From Odiellus spinosus (lineage: Eukaryota > Arthropoda > Arachnida > Opiliones > Phalangiidae), in contig OY987227.1 in NCBI GenBank assembly GCA_963920705.1, forward strand, positions 18,811,434-18,875,433: a stretch of 64,000 nt of DNA, given 5' to 3'. The translations under genes and the position numbers were made by a program. Shown here in pieces: positions 40,291 to 52,029 of this stretch. The first letter of the stretch is position 1. Every line of letters starts with the position of its first letter. The notes under the pieces are model-generated. The model saw only the letters and a program-made list of their open reading frames with translations. It was not told the DNA's origin and did no database searches.

Positions 40291-41753
40291 TCCCAATAAA
40301 GCTAGTATATAAAGACTTTCATAAACTTTAAATAATTAATTTTCAAACTATTTCTTATTTTAAATTTAATTTTACGAGTAGGTAGGGGGTAAATTAGGAT
40401 TTTTTTGGGAGTGAAGGGGGGTTAAGAAATGTAAACCAACCAACAATCTCTTAAAAACCGCAATTGTAAGAGAATATAAAGTCTCATTATTTTCAAAGCG
40501 GAGGAGAAGAAATGGTTAAAAATGGAAAGTAATTTTAGGAAGCTTTTTAAACGTATTCTATCCAGCTAGATAAAGTTTTCGCGGCTAATATTTTCTCCCG
40601 ATTCACTCGCGTCGGCGAATATTTTTATAGAGTTTTTAAAAGAGAAACCTCGGAAACTATTAAAAGTCGGATAAAAAGTTAATGCGGTACTTTAGATACA
40701 AGAAGCGTCGTAAAAAAAGCCAAAGCAAAAATGTCCCTTCATCGTATATTCTTGCATAATGGCGTTAGGCTTTATATCTCGTTTATAGACAGGACAGTTC
40801 GTACGAGAAAGCTCCGTTCCTTTTACTATTCTAGTTATCTTTCAGATATATTAAAAGACTTCTGTTATAGGAGATAATATTGTTGACGCTTTTCGGCGGT
40901 ATTATGTTTTACGCTTTTTCTTTTTTCACACTGACCGGGAGCGAATGGGATTATATCGGTTAGTGGTTATGTTATAATATAATACCCGTAAAACCACCAC
41001 CCCTTTTTATGTATTTATAAGAGTAAGAATTTACGCGGGTGGCGATAAGATATGATGGAAAGTTCGCGGTCGGCGTGTTGAGCTAAGCAATACGTTACAA
41101 TCTTGAATAACTTTTACATTTTATTACTCGAAGTCTTTTCAACACTTTACTAGCAAAGAAGAGTTGATCACTTCGTGTAATCGGTGTAGTTTTGACTTAA
41201 CTAAAGTCATTACCCGAATACTTATTTAGCATTACCTTGTCAGTTGCGTGTCCTATTTGCTGTGAGAGCGCTTGTAAAGGTAAAATGGCAAATAGTATAG
41301 TTCCCCAACAAAGGGGAATAAAACCGAGGAGAGAGACAGACACCTCTGAAGGTATCAAGATCAGTCTTGTAACCTACCTATATGGGTATATAGTTCGGAA
41401 GCTAAGCTAAATACTAATGGTTAAACTAAATTCTTTTTGACTAATATTTTGATTATTATCGTTTGAACTTTGATTTTTCTCGACTCTAATCAAGTGTTTA
41501 ACGAGTTTTTATCAAATTCGCCGTGCGAGTAGAATTATTTTATAAATAATGTTTTTTATAGTGTACGTTAAAAATCAGAAAGGTTTCCCCCATTAGAAAT
41601 AAATAATTCTGGAAGAATTAGGCTAAATTTATTTGTATTGGCATAATCAAGTGGGTTTTTAATCCCAATAAAACCGAAAGAATTAGGCAATATTTGTATT
41701 TACGTAATCTGTGTTTTTTAATCCTAATCTTTCATTTGTTTTTATCTCATTAG
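40291..41753. other. Noncoding, intron-like stretch before exon B
   Basis: AT-rich with no supported gene. The end carries the branch-point-like CCTAAT (about 41723-41728) and the T-rich acceptor tract leading to ATTAG at 41753. Confidence 0.55.
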
Positions 41754-42035
41754 CAAGAGACGAATTCACCACCTTCTACCATTTCTTTCCACAATCAACA
41801 AACTAATCCCACGACAACAAGCCCAGCAAAGACACGTTCAACGATTATTCGTTTCACAAATGCAAGAGAGTCCACGAACAGAACACGCTTTACGATGTAG
41901 AACTCCGCCCAAATCGTCAACACCTACTTCCGTTGTATGTCATGAATCACAACCAGTTCAGCCTGCAAGACCATCGCATAGATGTGGAAGTACATCATCG
42001 CTAGAATCCCCTAATATTTCCAGGAATAAGCAGAG
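41754..42035 (+). CDS. Candidate internal coding exon B (94-codon equivalent, phase 2/2)
   Basis: A pyrimidine tract ending CTCATTAG with an upstream CCTAAT branch-point match gives a strong acceptor at 41753. The donor is GCAGAG followed by GTAACT at 42036. Over 282 bp only the frame starting at 41755 is free of stops. Composition is markedly richer in C and A than the AT-rich flanks. The peptide is hydrophilic, with a Gln/Arg-rich part (PRQQAQQRHVQRLF), then a Ser/Pro/Thr-rich part (TPPKSSTPTS, STSSLESPN), and ends in RNKQ with a split Arg codon. It looks like a disordered linker of a larger cytoplasmic or nuclear protein. No domain or family is recognised. The exon can be skipped in frame. 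Confidence 0.6.
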
Positions 42036-44794
42036 GTAACTATTAAAACGCATTTTAGTTTATGTATTATAATGTTTCCCTCTCAAGATCCAATCTAAAT
42101 AAATATAGGAAAATATGGTTCAGAATCCTAATTTAAATTTAAGCCAGATGAATTACAATTAATTTACACAATACATGTTCTTGACAAGTTACGATGACGA
42201 GTACCCATCAGAAAATGGACGAGCTTTCCCTTTGTCTAAATTTACTTTCGAGGAGGTGATGATATTTGAGGTTGAGGTATCGACCAAAGCTATTTAAATT
42301 CGAAGTTTGAAAGAGTTATTTGCAACCTTCCGGCCATAGTAGACGTTCCAAGTGAAATAATATATCATAACCTTCCCGGAAGGATTATATACATAAGAAA
42401 AGTTTTGAAATATTCTTACCGGTATATATATATATATAAATGTTATTCGATTCTTTTCAAATCTACGTTTTGGTCTTTCAATAGTATATATTGAAAAGGG
42501 ATGAAATTCTTTATATATATATATATATATATATCTGGCATAGCTATAGAGTTATGTTTTATTTATGTACGTCTAGCTGGGGGTATAAATCGAATTTTTA
42601 TACGAAATTTAAGTTAACCAAAATATATTTTTAAAATATACTTTTGTAAGCGTATGAAGTTTAAAGTTATAAGACAGGAAACAAACTCATCTCAAAGGGA
42701 GAATACAGCCCGACAAAAAGTGATATATTTTTTTCTTTTTATGTCCAATAGTTTTTTAAATATGCCTAATCTCCTAGTTAAAAATATCTACAATATTAAG
42801 CTATGTAACAATTTTTTTTTTGCCTTACTCGGAAAGTTGGCCATGGGGATTTAATCTCTTACATATGGTTATACAGTTGCAGAGTGGTGGTAATTTATTA
42901 ATCGTCGAATTTAATCACAGGATTTTAAGATTATTTATTTCTAAGTAAAAAAACCTTAATAGCAACAGCCACGTCAATTTCATGCTTAGAAAATTCCATA
43001 CCCAATTACTTTAAGAAGTGGGAAAATGTAATGGTGCCGACTTTAACATTTTTATACTAAAATCGTGTCAAATTTTGGATTTACATTTTTTTAAAGATTC
43101 TATTGGAAGTGAGTTTAAGAGCTATACTTTTGATAGTAAGTGAAGTGTCCCGCTTCCGTTTATCCAATCAAAGTATCATATCCCACGTTAGACTCCTTGT
43201 TAAAAATAATGTAAATCTTCCACTTCCTGGTAACCAACGAAGGCCTAACACCGACGGGGTTAACGTAAAATAAAATGATAAAGCTTTTTTGCTTTCTCTC
43301 TCTTCCTATATACGCGTTACTAGGAAGAGGGAGGAAAAGAAAGAAGTATAAATAAGGAAGGAATAGGAGACTTTTCCATCTAGGCATCTTTCTCATCTCC
43401 ATTCTGGGGGAGGAGGGAACCTTTTAAGCCCCTTACCGGGCAAGTAGAAGACTCGCTTCCGTACATATAGCGGTAATACCGGATTCATCCCCATATTCTG
43501 TAAATTTTTCGAGGCAATAACGCTAGAGTCTGAAGGAAATATCTTATCCCTATATATACCATTCTTATTATATGTCTTTCTCCGCCTTAATCTTCACTGG
43601 TTCTACATTCTTAGACTGAATGTTGCGCAGTGCATAAAATAAATAAAACTGTGAAAACACGCGCGGAGGACAACTCGGAGAGCCCAAAAACTCCATTAAC
43701 CTTAAAACGCCTCGTTTAGAGTTTCCAGGAAAACAAACAAAAATATAGATTTTTAAAACCGTTTTAAGATTTATTCTAGCAAAATAAACCGAATGGGTTC
43801 AAATACGTATTTTAAATTTTTAATTTGGCCATAAAAACAAAACTTTCTTGAAATCATTATACCTTATTATTAGAAAGTGGAATGATTTACGAACCTTGGG
43901 GTATACTATTTAGTTCTTGCCGAAAAACGAGCTCGTTATCCAGGAAATAACTAATTTCAATTTTAAAGATGGATCATTTATACGTCAAACCATAATTTTA
44001 AGTATTTCTCTTAATCGTTTTTTTCTTAACACAAAGAGACTATTGTTTCCCGTTAGACGACGCTAATAATCGTAAATTGTTTCTCACTATTGACATTAGT
44101 ATCATATCGTTAGGAACACTAAAATGTGCACAGAAAGCTAAATGCTAAACTTAATAGTAACTCGAGAATTAAAATTTACTATAGGTACAAATTAAACTTC
44201 CAAATTTTAACATAGAAGTCTCGCTTTTACTTAAAAAACGTGTGAAATACAAGCGAAATATATAGGAACTGACACATGGTCGGGGGGACCCAAAAGTGGT
44301 CCGATTGCAGAAAGAGAAGGCCTACCCAAAACCCGAAGAAAATTTTCCTTGGACAATAAAAATTAAAAAACGCGTCAGGAGAAGAAAAGTATAAATATGA
44401 CCAACAAATCTGGCAATGATTGACGCCCCACTTGAATTTGTCGTATACCAGAGTTCACTGAGTTCAGCTGTGACAGTGCATTGAGTTCAATACTTTTGTT
44501 TATCGGAGTTTTCACGTATCTCCCCTAGTATATGATATGCTTATACGTAATAATTGTACTTATATCAAAATCTTATAGCTGATTGTAATACCTTCAATTA
44601 TTTTCTAAACAAGGAATACCGAAGATTTTGTATCAGTATGTACAAAAAGCCAGCATTGAGAAGAGTTTATCGTGCAGGAATTCGTATTAAAAGGGTCACT
44701 TATTAGGTTAGGCAATCTATAGGTTAGGGTTACGGATATATAGTGCTCAAAAAAGAGGAAATTACTCGAGGGCGCTCCCCTTTGCATGCAGTAA
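42036..44794. other. Noncoding, intron-like stretch after exon B
   Basis: Starts with the GTAACT donor, then AT-rich DNA with two (AT)n microsatellites (about 42426 and 42514). No coding frame supported. Confidence 0.55.
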
Positions 44795-44808
44795 CTTGAT
44801 GGACTATA

Positions 44809-45026
44809 TCAGTAGGACACTGAGAGAAGCGGAATAGTTATCTAAGGATAGCGCCGGTGGTAGCCTATCTTATACTTAATCAAATTGATCAGGGTTAAGA
44901 GCATCGTCATCGCGCGCTCGTGTAAGGGTATAAAAAGTATATACAAGTTTCCTCTGTCAATAAAAAAAGACGAACCGATAAAAAGCTCTGCCGGAATGAG
45001 TGAGCGAGCGACAAACCCTAACTACC
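44809..45026. mobile_element. 218-bp insert flanked by 14-bp direct repeats
   Basis: CTTGATGGACTATA occurs at 44795-44808 and again at 45027-45040, bracketing 218 bp that are richer in GC than the flanks. Such flanking repeats usually mark a target duplication of a retroposed or transposed sequence. The insert has TAGCGCCGGTGG (slightly like a polymerase III A box) and a TATAAAAAGTATATAC element, but no A tail and no inverted ends, so its class is unclear. Confidence 0.4.
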
Positions 45027-45040
45027 CTTGATGGACTATA

Positions 45041-45586
45041 GATGGGAACTGGCGTTTCCGCAATTCAGCAGCTAAGTTTACGTCAACACTGTATTGTCGC
45101 GAGGAAGCCGCGGTCTTTTACTGATGCCCACCGATTTGGAATGCTTTCCTTTTATTTATTATTAAATTGGATTAAGGATATGAATTTGTTAATGGACCTT
45201 GTAAAATTGAAACGCGTGCAGAGATCGGATGGCTTATATAAAGGAGTATGTTAAAGGGATTCTATACTATGAAAACAAGTTATTTTTAATCGAGTGTACA
45301 CGTTAAAACTTTATCAAAACTAACCAAAGGTTTCTCGGTAAATTCTGGGTAATTGTCAAAGTAGCGAATTGAACTCGCTAAACGTAAAATAAGTTTAAAA
45401 AAATTATCTATACACGGTAAAAAAATCTCGATAAGTAAGAGTTATCGACGACATCGAAATAACGTGTCACTAATTTAACTTATAGGGTTATAATTTTTCC
45501 TATATTTTCAATGAGTTCCTATAATTTCACCTTTTTTCTATATTTTCCTATTTTTCAAGATTTCTTTCGTATTTCCTTGTTTCCGC
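45041..45586. other. Noncoding DNA with an unsupported 70-codon frame
   Basis: The plus frame at 45042-45254 is open but has no recognised motif, and one of its best splice signals lies inside it. The remainder is AT-rich. Confidence 0.4.
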
Positions 45587-46109
45587 TGCAGGGTGATTCC
45601 ACGACAAATGGTCACAGCTTGTCAACCCGACCCCCACCGATTTGGCTGAAATTTGGTGTAGGGGGTTTTTACCATCGTAAAAACCGAATTTCCGATTATT
45701 TTTGCAATCGGCACAGTAGTTTCGGAGATACAGAATATGGCCATTTCCCGAAATGGCCTTCACCCCGAAAACTGACCATGGCGTAACTTTCGTAATTCTT
45801 GACCGATTTTCATCATTCAAATTTCATTTTAAAGCCCATGAAGAATACTATTCGAGTGTATCAACAGAATTTTAAATAGCCTTTTCTATATAGCGCATAT
45901 TAGGGATCAAACACGTTGACCTTTGACCTTTGCTTTAGACCAATAATTTAAATGGAATTTAACCATTTTTTTCGAATTCCCCGCCTGTGATTTACCCGAA
46001 AATGATGAAATCCCAAAGTATTATTTCTAGTTCTCGAGATATTCATGTTTTAGTTTAACCCCCAAAAAAGTTTATTTCATTTTCTATCATGTTTTTAATG
46101 AAAAATCAA

Positions 46110-46304
46110 TCAGTTTTTGGTTTTTTTAAATTCCAACTCAACTTTCACCTTTAAACAAATATTTTGACTTAGTGCAACATTAAGATTTTCTATTTCACAG
46201 AGGATGTTTTCCCGTATAACCCAGCATTCGTCTTTAATTTGTTTCCAATAATAATTAGCGGAATTGAATGGAGGATACATAAATGAAATCCAATACAAAC
46301 TCTT
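46110..46304 (-). pseudogene. C-terminal transposon-protein remnant in left arm
   Basis: An open minus-strand frame includes YPPFNSANYYWKQIKDECWV followed by IRENILCEIE. The pattern aromatic-W...D-CWV-..NIL..I resembles, from memory, the C-terminal end of a large uncharacterised insect transposon protein. The right arm carries the same segment on the plus strand (about 46510-46655), but a 4-bp deletion breaks its frame and TGTTAA ends it. Only this end of the protein is present. Confidence 0.5.
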
Positions 46305-46355
46305 TACATCTAAAGCCCAGTCAGATTATTTGAAATCATTAAATAAAAATTTTAA

Positions 46356-46490
46356 GTTATTGGTGATTTTGCTGAAAATGACTCCTTTGTAGTTCAGGAC
46401 GAGGTGAAAGGTGTTCATTGTGAAAATTCACAAGCATCCTTGCACCCATTCATTGCTTACTTCAGAACCGTTTTAAATGATGACGAGTAA
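46356..46490 (+). pseudogene. Transposon-protein fragment in the palindrome centre
   Basis: The unique centre encodes GDFAENDSFVVQDEVKGVHC and SQASLHPFIAYFR in one uninterrupted plus frame ending in TAA at 46488-46490. The spacing DFAEN-(x)-SFVVQDE-(x)-NSQASLHPF matches, from memory, an internal block of large uncharacterised proteins encoded by insect DNA transposons. It reads in the same direction as the C-terminal fragment in the right arm, so the original gene probably ran left to right with the part between them deleted. No start codon or upstream part survives. Confidence 0.55.
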
Positions 46491-47223
46491 GTTCAACTAT
46501 TTTCATAGAAAGAGTTTGTATTGGATTTCATTTATGTATCCTCCATTCAATTATTTAATTATTGGAAACAAATTAAAGACGAATGCTGGGTTATACGGGA
46601 AAATATCCTCTGTGAAATAGAAAATCTTAATGTTGCACTAAGTCAAAATATTTGTTAAAAGGTGAAAGTGGAGTTGGAATTTAAAAAAAACAAAAACTGA
46701 TTGATTTTTCATTAAAAACATGATAGAAAATGAAATAAACTTTTTTGGGGGTTAAACTAAAACATGAATATCTCGAGAACTAGAAATAATACTTTGGGAT
46801 TTCATCATTTTCGGGTAAAGCACAGGCGGGGAATTTGAAAAAAATGGTTAAATTCCATTTAAATTATTGGTCTAAAGCAAAGGTCAAAGGTCAACGTGTT
46901 TGATCCCTAATATGCGCTATATAGAAAAGGCTATTTAAAATTCTGTTGATACACTCGAATAGTATTCTTCATGGGCTTTAAAATGAAATTTGAATGATGA
47001 AAATCGGTCAAGAATTACGAAAGTTACGCCATGGTCAGTTTTCGGGGTGAAGGCCATTTCGGGAAATGGCCATATTCTGTATCTCCGAAACTACTGTGCC
47101 GATTGCAAAAATAATCGGAAATTCGGTTTTTACGATGGTAAAAACCCCCTACACCAAATTTCAGCTAAATCGGTGGGGGTCGGGTTGACAAGCTGTGACC
47201 ATTTGTCGTGGAATCACCCTGCA

Positions 47224-47656
47224 ATGGATCGTTGAGCCAGCTCAGCGGATCGTTGAGCCACCTCAACGGCCTCGTTGACCCAAGCGTGTATGGGAGTGTA
47301 TACTACAAGAATGTTTTTACCCCATTCAATTGGCTTCGTTTAATTTTCATATGGTATCAGCAATTGTGACCTTTTTATTTTAATCTGAAATTTCTTAGAC
47401 ATTAATTCCGCAACTTTGATTTAAGTAACTGGGACTAATTACCGCGAAGCCTTCGCCAAGTTCGATTAATGTTTTTACAAATATTTTAAAAATCCAACTC
47501 GATCAAAAATTAATACATTCAGAGTTTAGTACGCCTTTAAAATCTGATGTTTTTTTTTGTTTGTTTATCCGAAGAGCGTGAAATTAATTCGTTCTGAACA
47601 CAATGACACGCAACCGATCGGAAGTTCCCTATAAAAAATACTAGAAAACATGGACA
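47224..47656. other. Noncoding DNA beside the palindromic element
   Basis: Begins with a short GGATCGTTGAGCCA-like repeated motif (two to three copies at about 47226-47280), otherwise AT-rich. No gene. Confidence 0.5.
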
Positions 47657-47729
47657 GTCGTATCCAGAACAAGATCTCCTTTTTCTACGAATGACCCTAT
47701 TGAAAAAAGAAGTTTCTTTTGGATACGAC
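47657..47729. other. Pre-miRNA-like hairpin (about 73 nt)
   Basis: GTCGTATCCAGAACAAGATC... at 47657 pairs with ...AAGTTTCTTTTGGATACGAC ending at 47729. By hand alignment about 24 of 29 positions pair (including G-U), with a loop of about 15 bases. The size and imperfect pairing resemble a microRNA precursor, but it could equally be a small inverted-repeat element. Strand cannot be decided. Confidence 0.35.
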
Positions 47730-47754
47730 TCTGCTGAGGTGTCTTCCATAAGGA

Positions 47755-47935
47755 TAGACCTCTTTCTTTTATTTTGACCCCTTCCAAAGGGGGTAGACAA
47801 CCCACAGAATCAGACAAGCAAAGGGGGATGAAACATCGCCGTCACTGCGCATTAGCTCATCATCGCACTTTACAGGTCTCATTCAGTGGGTTGCCTAAAC
47901 TACCTTTCGAGGGGTCAAAATAAACGAGAGGATCA
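47755..47935. mobile_element. Hairpin MITE of about 180 bp
   Basis: The left arm 47755-47815 contains TTTATTTTGACCCC...CAACCCACAGAATCAGAC, and the right arm 47876-47935 is its diverged complement (GTCTCATTCAGTGGGTTG...GGGGTCAAAATAAA). The spacer is 60 bp. Arms differ by several substitutions and small indels, so it is older than the element at 16651. No clear target duplication was found and there is no coding capacity. Confidence 0.6.
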
Positions 47936-50900
47936 TTTTGGGCCCATTTGGTCGAATCGCAAATGATCGACAATGGATCCACGATAACAAATTTTAACCC
48001 TCGTAAGCGATTAAAAATAGCCCGTTACTCGTCTCCATTATTCCTTTAATTATTTTTATTTATCTCTAATTTTGTAGTGATCCAAAACTAATATTAATAT
48101 GTACTCGAGATAAAACACAGGATTGCCCAATAATTTACTAAACTCTATCTACTTTGGGATACGTAGTATAAAATTTGGGGAGTATATAGGCTACAGCATG
48201 CAGCTTTTGTTTGATTCATCGCACCCTGCCTCTCTTTTCTCTGTATCGCGAGTGAAGAGCGAGCGAATCGTACCGTTTTCTTAGCCCGGGGGTGGAAAAT
48301 CGGAAATTACTCTCGGAGACGTGCTCTCGATTTGATTTTCACGAAAACGCGCTCCCGCAAAACCCCTAAAGAGTGGGCTTCCTGGTATCACACCCCATTC
48401 CCTGCCATGAATCTAAATATATATGAAATACTTTTTTTCTGAGGAATTTAACACTATGTATCATTCCGCCTTAGCATCAACAATTGTGTATTTCCCAACT
48501 ATTGCGCAGAATTATCCGTCCGATAGTCAAGAGGGAATGGTGAACTATTACAAAATGCTACACACTCTCGCATCCTTGCGTAGTGTTCTCCAAGAGATTT
48601 GGGGGGAACTTGATTTGTATTTAATGCAAACTCTAGTTGGATTTGGTGATATAATTCGAGTTATTTGATTCAATGCGTCGATGTTGGGGAATATAGGAAA
48701 AAAGGGGTTGGCAAACGTAATGAAAAATAACCCCTGTCTCATTAATTAACTCGAACCAGTCGCACAGATGCGGCGGTTGGTGTCTTTCCTTATTTTTTGT
48801 AGCTTTAACCTAACTCGGACCGGGGTCAAGAACTTATCCCTACCCTTTAATCAGAAACGTATAGGAAACTAGAAATCGGGCAGGAGTCGAACAGCTCTGC
48901 AGCTTTTCCCAGTAGCGTACCGACCGGGGAGAAAAGCAAGCGACTGAGTTCGAACCATTAGGGTAGCCGCGCGTCTTGGTATGCGGCCGGGATTTTGTCG
49001 CTACGTTACTATCATCGAACAAAGCAGAAAAGAGAAAAACGGCTACTTCTCTAGGGAAACCCACTCGCGGTACTAGCTAATCAGCGTGATTTCCGGGTGA
49101 AATGACGACAAACAGGAAACTCTGGCACTGTATCCTTACCTAAAAATATGGTTCGTGGTCTGAAAACTCGCCTTGTCTGATAGATACATAAATACTGCAA
49201 TACAGAGAATCACGCGTACGGCGTCCAACTTGAATAAAAATAATAACGTCAGTTTTGTCATTACAATCTTTTCAAAAGTCCTTTCAGACGCTATACTTTT
49301 GACCTCGCTTCCAAGGCTGCTTTTCAATTACCATTTCACTCCCAAACATTTGTCTTTTTAAGTACATTCAAAAGCCAAGTTACCAAATAACTGGTAAAAT
49401 GAAACGGATTAGCTTTTTTCACGATGTGAACCAGAACAAAAACAAACTTAACTGAAACCTTGGAAGAAAGGTAAAATTCCTTATATAAATGGTTTTCTAG
49501 CCGGGAAATAACGTGGCTTCTCAGATTATATGTATATATGGTTCGGGTTTTTTATCCGGTTTTCGCGGTGAACCTCTAGTTTCTCGTTCTACCGTAGAGT
49601 TTGCCTAGCGTGGCTGGTCAATTCCCTCGGGGTCGCATCGATTTCGTTCTTCATTACGAAATTCCAATAGAGATAGAGGGGGGAAAAAAAGTATTTTCCC
49701 TATATCGTCCTCTTTCGTCTATCTTCCTTTACTTGGCCTTATCTCAACCCAACCCTCTTTATTTCGACCCGTCTCTATCGGGCTGACGATAAGTTTACGC
49801 TATAGTTTGACTGTCGAGGTCAAATTGTTGCTCGATTCATTCGGCCATCTCTTGTCTCGTAATCGTTCGGTGTAAATTACTTTGTTTATATTGACCACTT
49901 CCTTATTCGTTCGTTCGTTCGCACGAAAAAAAAAATTAAAGAATTGTGTTAGAATCCAAATTAAAGGTGACATGCTTATGAAGATATTAGTGTAGTAAAA
50001 TCTACAGCCCAGCATCTAAGAAGTTCAAATTTCGGGAAAGCATACTATATGCAACCATTATAATTACCTAAGAAGGATTAGTATGAATATTACCAGGGGC
50101 TCGTAGGTCTACGTAAGACGGATCGTTTCAGTTATCTTCCAGGTCTTTTACGTTAAGATCGTTTAAGCTCCTCCCAAAAGAAAATGTCTCGTCTATTTTA
50201 GCATTTATCTCCTACGGACGAAAATAGATTCCTCTCATAAAAAGATAATGCATCATGGATTAACATTCGCTCTTAACGTCTATCTATCAGTTCTCTTATT
50301 CTTAAGAATCTTTGTAAATATGATTATATTTAGGCCTAGCAGGTATACATTTGCTTATATTACATTGTCTGAAGTTCGATCTGATTACATTTACATATAG
50401 TTAAATGTAAACCTTATTCTCCCTGTGAGAAGCTGTTAATTTAAATACTCCTCTGACCTTTCAACCGAGAAGATTTTCTCCTCCAATTAGTTTGGGAAAC
50501 TTGCATCTTGTGAATTAAAACTAGAGAACTTGTCTCGTCAACTTCAAGAATTTATTTGATTGTAGGATATTAAGTTCGTAACCAAATAATAAAGGATTGT
50601 AATCCTTGGTTGAGTAGAATTTGAGCCAACTAATATTACAAGTACAATTCTATAAAAGCAGCAAGTCCGCCGAAAGTTGAATTTTCATTTAATGATTATT
50701 CGTAAGAAAATTGATGTAGAATTTTCCATGACAACGAAACTTTTAATCTACTAATCATCCAACAGCCACAAATATTAAAGGGTTGACTCAGAAAACTGCT
50801 TAATCTCCTTTTCTTTTCTAATTTAAGAATTGCATATACATTATAAAGAAAATTTAAGTTATTCTGGAAAGGATTTTTAAAAATCATCGTTTCTATCGTT

Positions 50901-52029
50901 TTAAAGTTAAAAGAGAATTTAAAATTGCTCTGACCCACCCGTTTCTCCCGGGTCTAGCTCGTGCGAAGAAGTGGACAGTTGGCTCCCAAATTTAAGGCCG
51001 CCCGCGCGCGGGTCCAGCCCTTCGAGAAGGCGTTTTAATCGGATTAAAACGAAAGTAAAAGTTTTCCCTCCGTTGTATTTAACCAGATTAAAAGACGGGA
51101 GGCTGGCCTATCGGACAACCGGGTATTATAAACTATAATACGATCCTAGAAACTCGGAATAGAATTCTCCAATTTTCTCTCCGACGAAATTATTCTATTC
51201 CGTCTGCTGTTGCGGAATACTTTACTATAAATTAGTATATACCTCGGTTCCCACGGGCTTTTATAGAACGTGAATCCATTAAACTTGGTCCAAAGATCAA
51301 TTAAGATAAGGTAGAGTTTCGCGGCCTGAACTTTTATTTGAAATTACTTTATATATACTCCGTTTGCAGTGGAGTTGGAAAAACAACGAAAGTTGAGGCG
51401 AATGGATACATTATCTTAAACTTGACACGAATTAAAGTAGCAGTGTCTCTTTTTGAACAAGAGTATATTAACCATGACCTTTTAGCTACCATACCAAACT
51501 TTTCTATGCGATATGTAATCAGGGACGGAAATAACTAAGAGCGGGACACTGGACATTGTCCGATAAATTTTCCAAATGTCCCATAACTTTTCTTTTTTGA
51601 CAGAGGTTCTATGGACATTTGTCCGATAAGAAAAAGCACTTACTGGTACAGTGAATTCTGGCAATGCCTGATCATTTTTTAAATGTCCAATTCTTTGAAT
51701 TTGTAAAAGGGGGTTACTGAACAATTGTCCAATAAGAAATTAATTTTATTTCCGTTCTGAATGCAATCGATAACTCAATAATTTTACTAACGATGTACTT
51801 TGATACTAAGGTTTACTCGAGCTCTGATGGCCATTAGATATATTAGTGCTGGAAGTACCCAACTACCGATTACAATTGCTGATAAAGTAATCGATTACCA
51901 GATTATTTTCATGACAACTTTCAAGTTAAAAAAGCGGTATCTAAAGGCCTGAAATATTAGAGATAAACACGCACGACATTTGTACAATGAAAGAATATTC
52001 GTTGAAAATAATCGTCTAGAAATTCCTAC
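47936..52029. other. Noncoding DNA with weak exon-like sites
   Basis: A minus-strand segment ending at a good donor (AG then GTAAGG read on minus, at 49135/49136) is open for about 60 codons up to about 49327 with a usable pyrimidine tract inside. The peptide is not recognised. CG-richer patches lie at 48230-48370, 48880-49060 and 50930-51110. At 51545-51735 the motif GGACA-TTGTCCGATAA recurs three times as a loose repeat. Confidence 0.4.

Larger units (their letters stand above)
45587..47223. mobile_element. Long-arm palindromic DNA transposon derivative (1.6 kb)
   Basis: Two nearly identical inverted arms, 45587-46305 and 46509-47223, flank a 203-bp unique centre. The ends read TGCAGGGTGATTCC...GGAATCACCCTGCA. 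The arms contain only scattered mismatches and a few small indels, one of which removes four bases near 46550 on the right. TGCA at each end could be a 4-bp target duplication or part of the palindrome. The centre and arm interiors keep fragments of a transposon protein. It is best explained as an internally deleted, arm-duplicated copy of an autonomous DNA transposon. Confidence 0.85.

Noticed and set aside
41243..41278. 36-nt microexon candidate (12 codons, AAG before GTAAAA)
   Set aside because: Weak acceptor tract, and phases 0/0 fit neither neighbouring exon candidate. Chance is likely.
45548..47235. Apparent duplicate 80-90 codon proteins beginning MNDENRSRITKV
   Set aside because: They are the same stretch of the palindrome's arms read on opposite strands, lying in the terminal noncoding part of the transposon.
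48880..48965. tRNA-like sequence with GTTCGAAC
   Set aside because: No acceptor stem or cloverleaf could be formed around the motif.
49136..49327. Minus-strand exon ending at an AG/GTAAGG donor
   Set aside because: The donor is good but the upstream limit is undefined and the hydrophobic peptide is not recognised. Kept only as a note.
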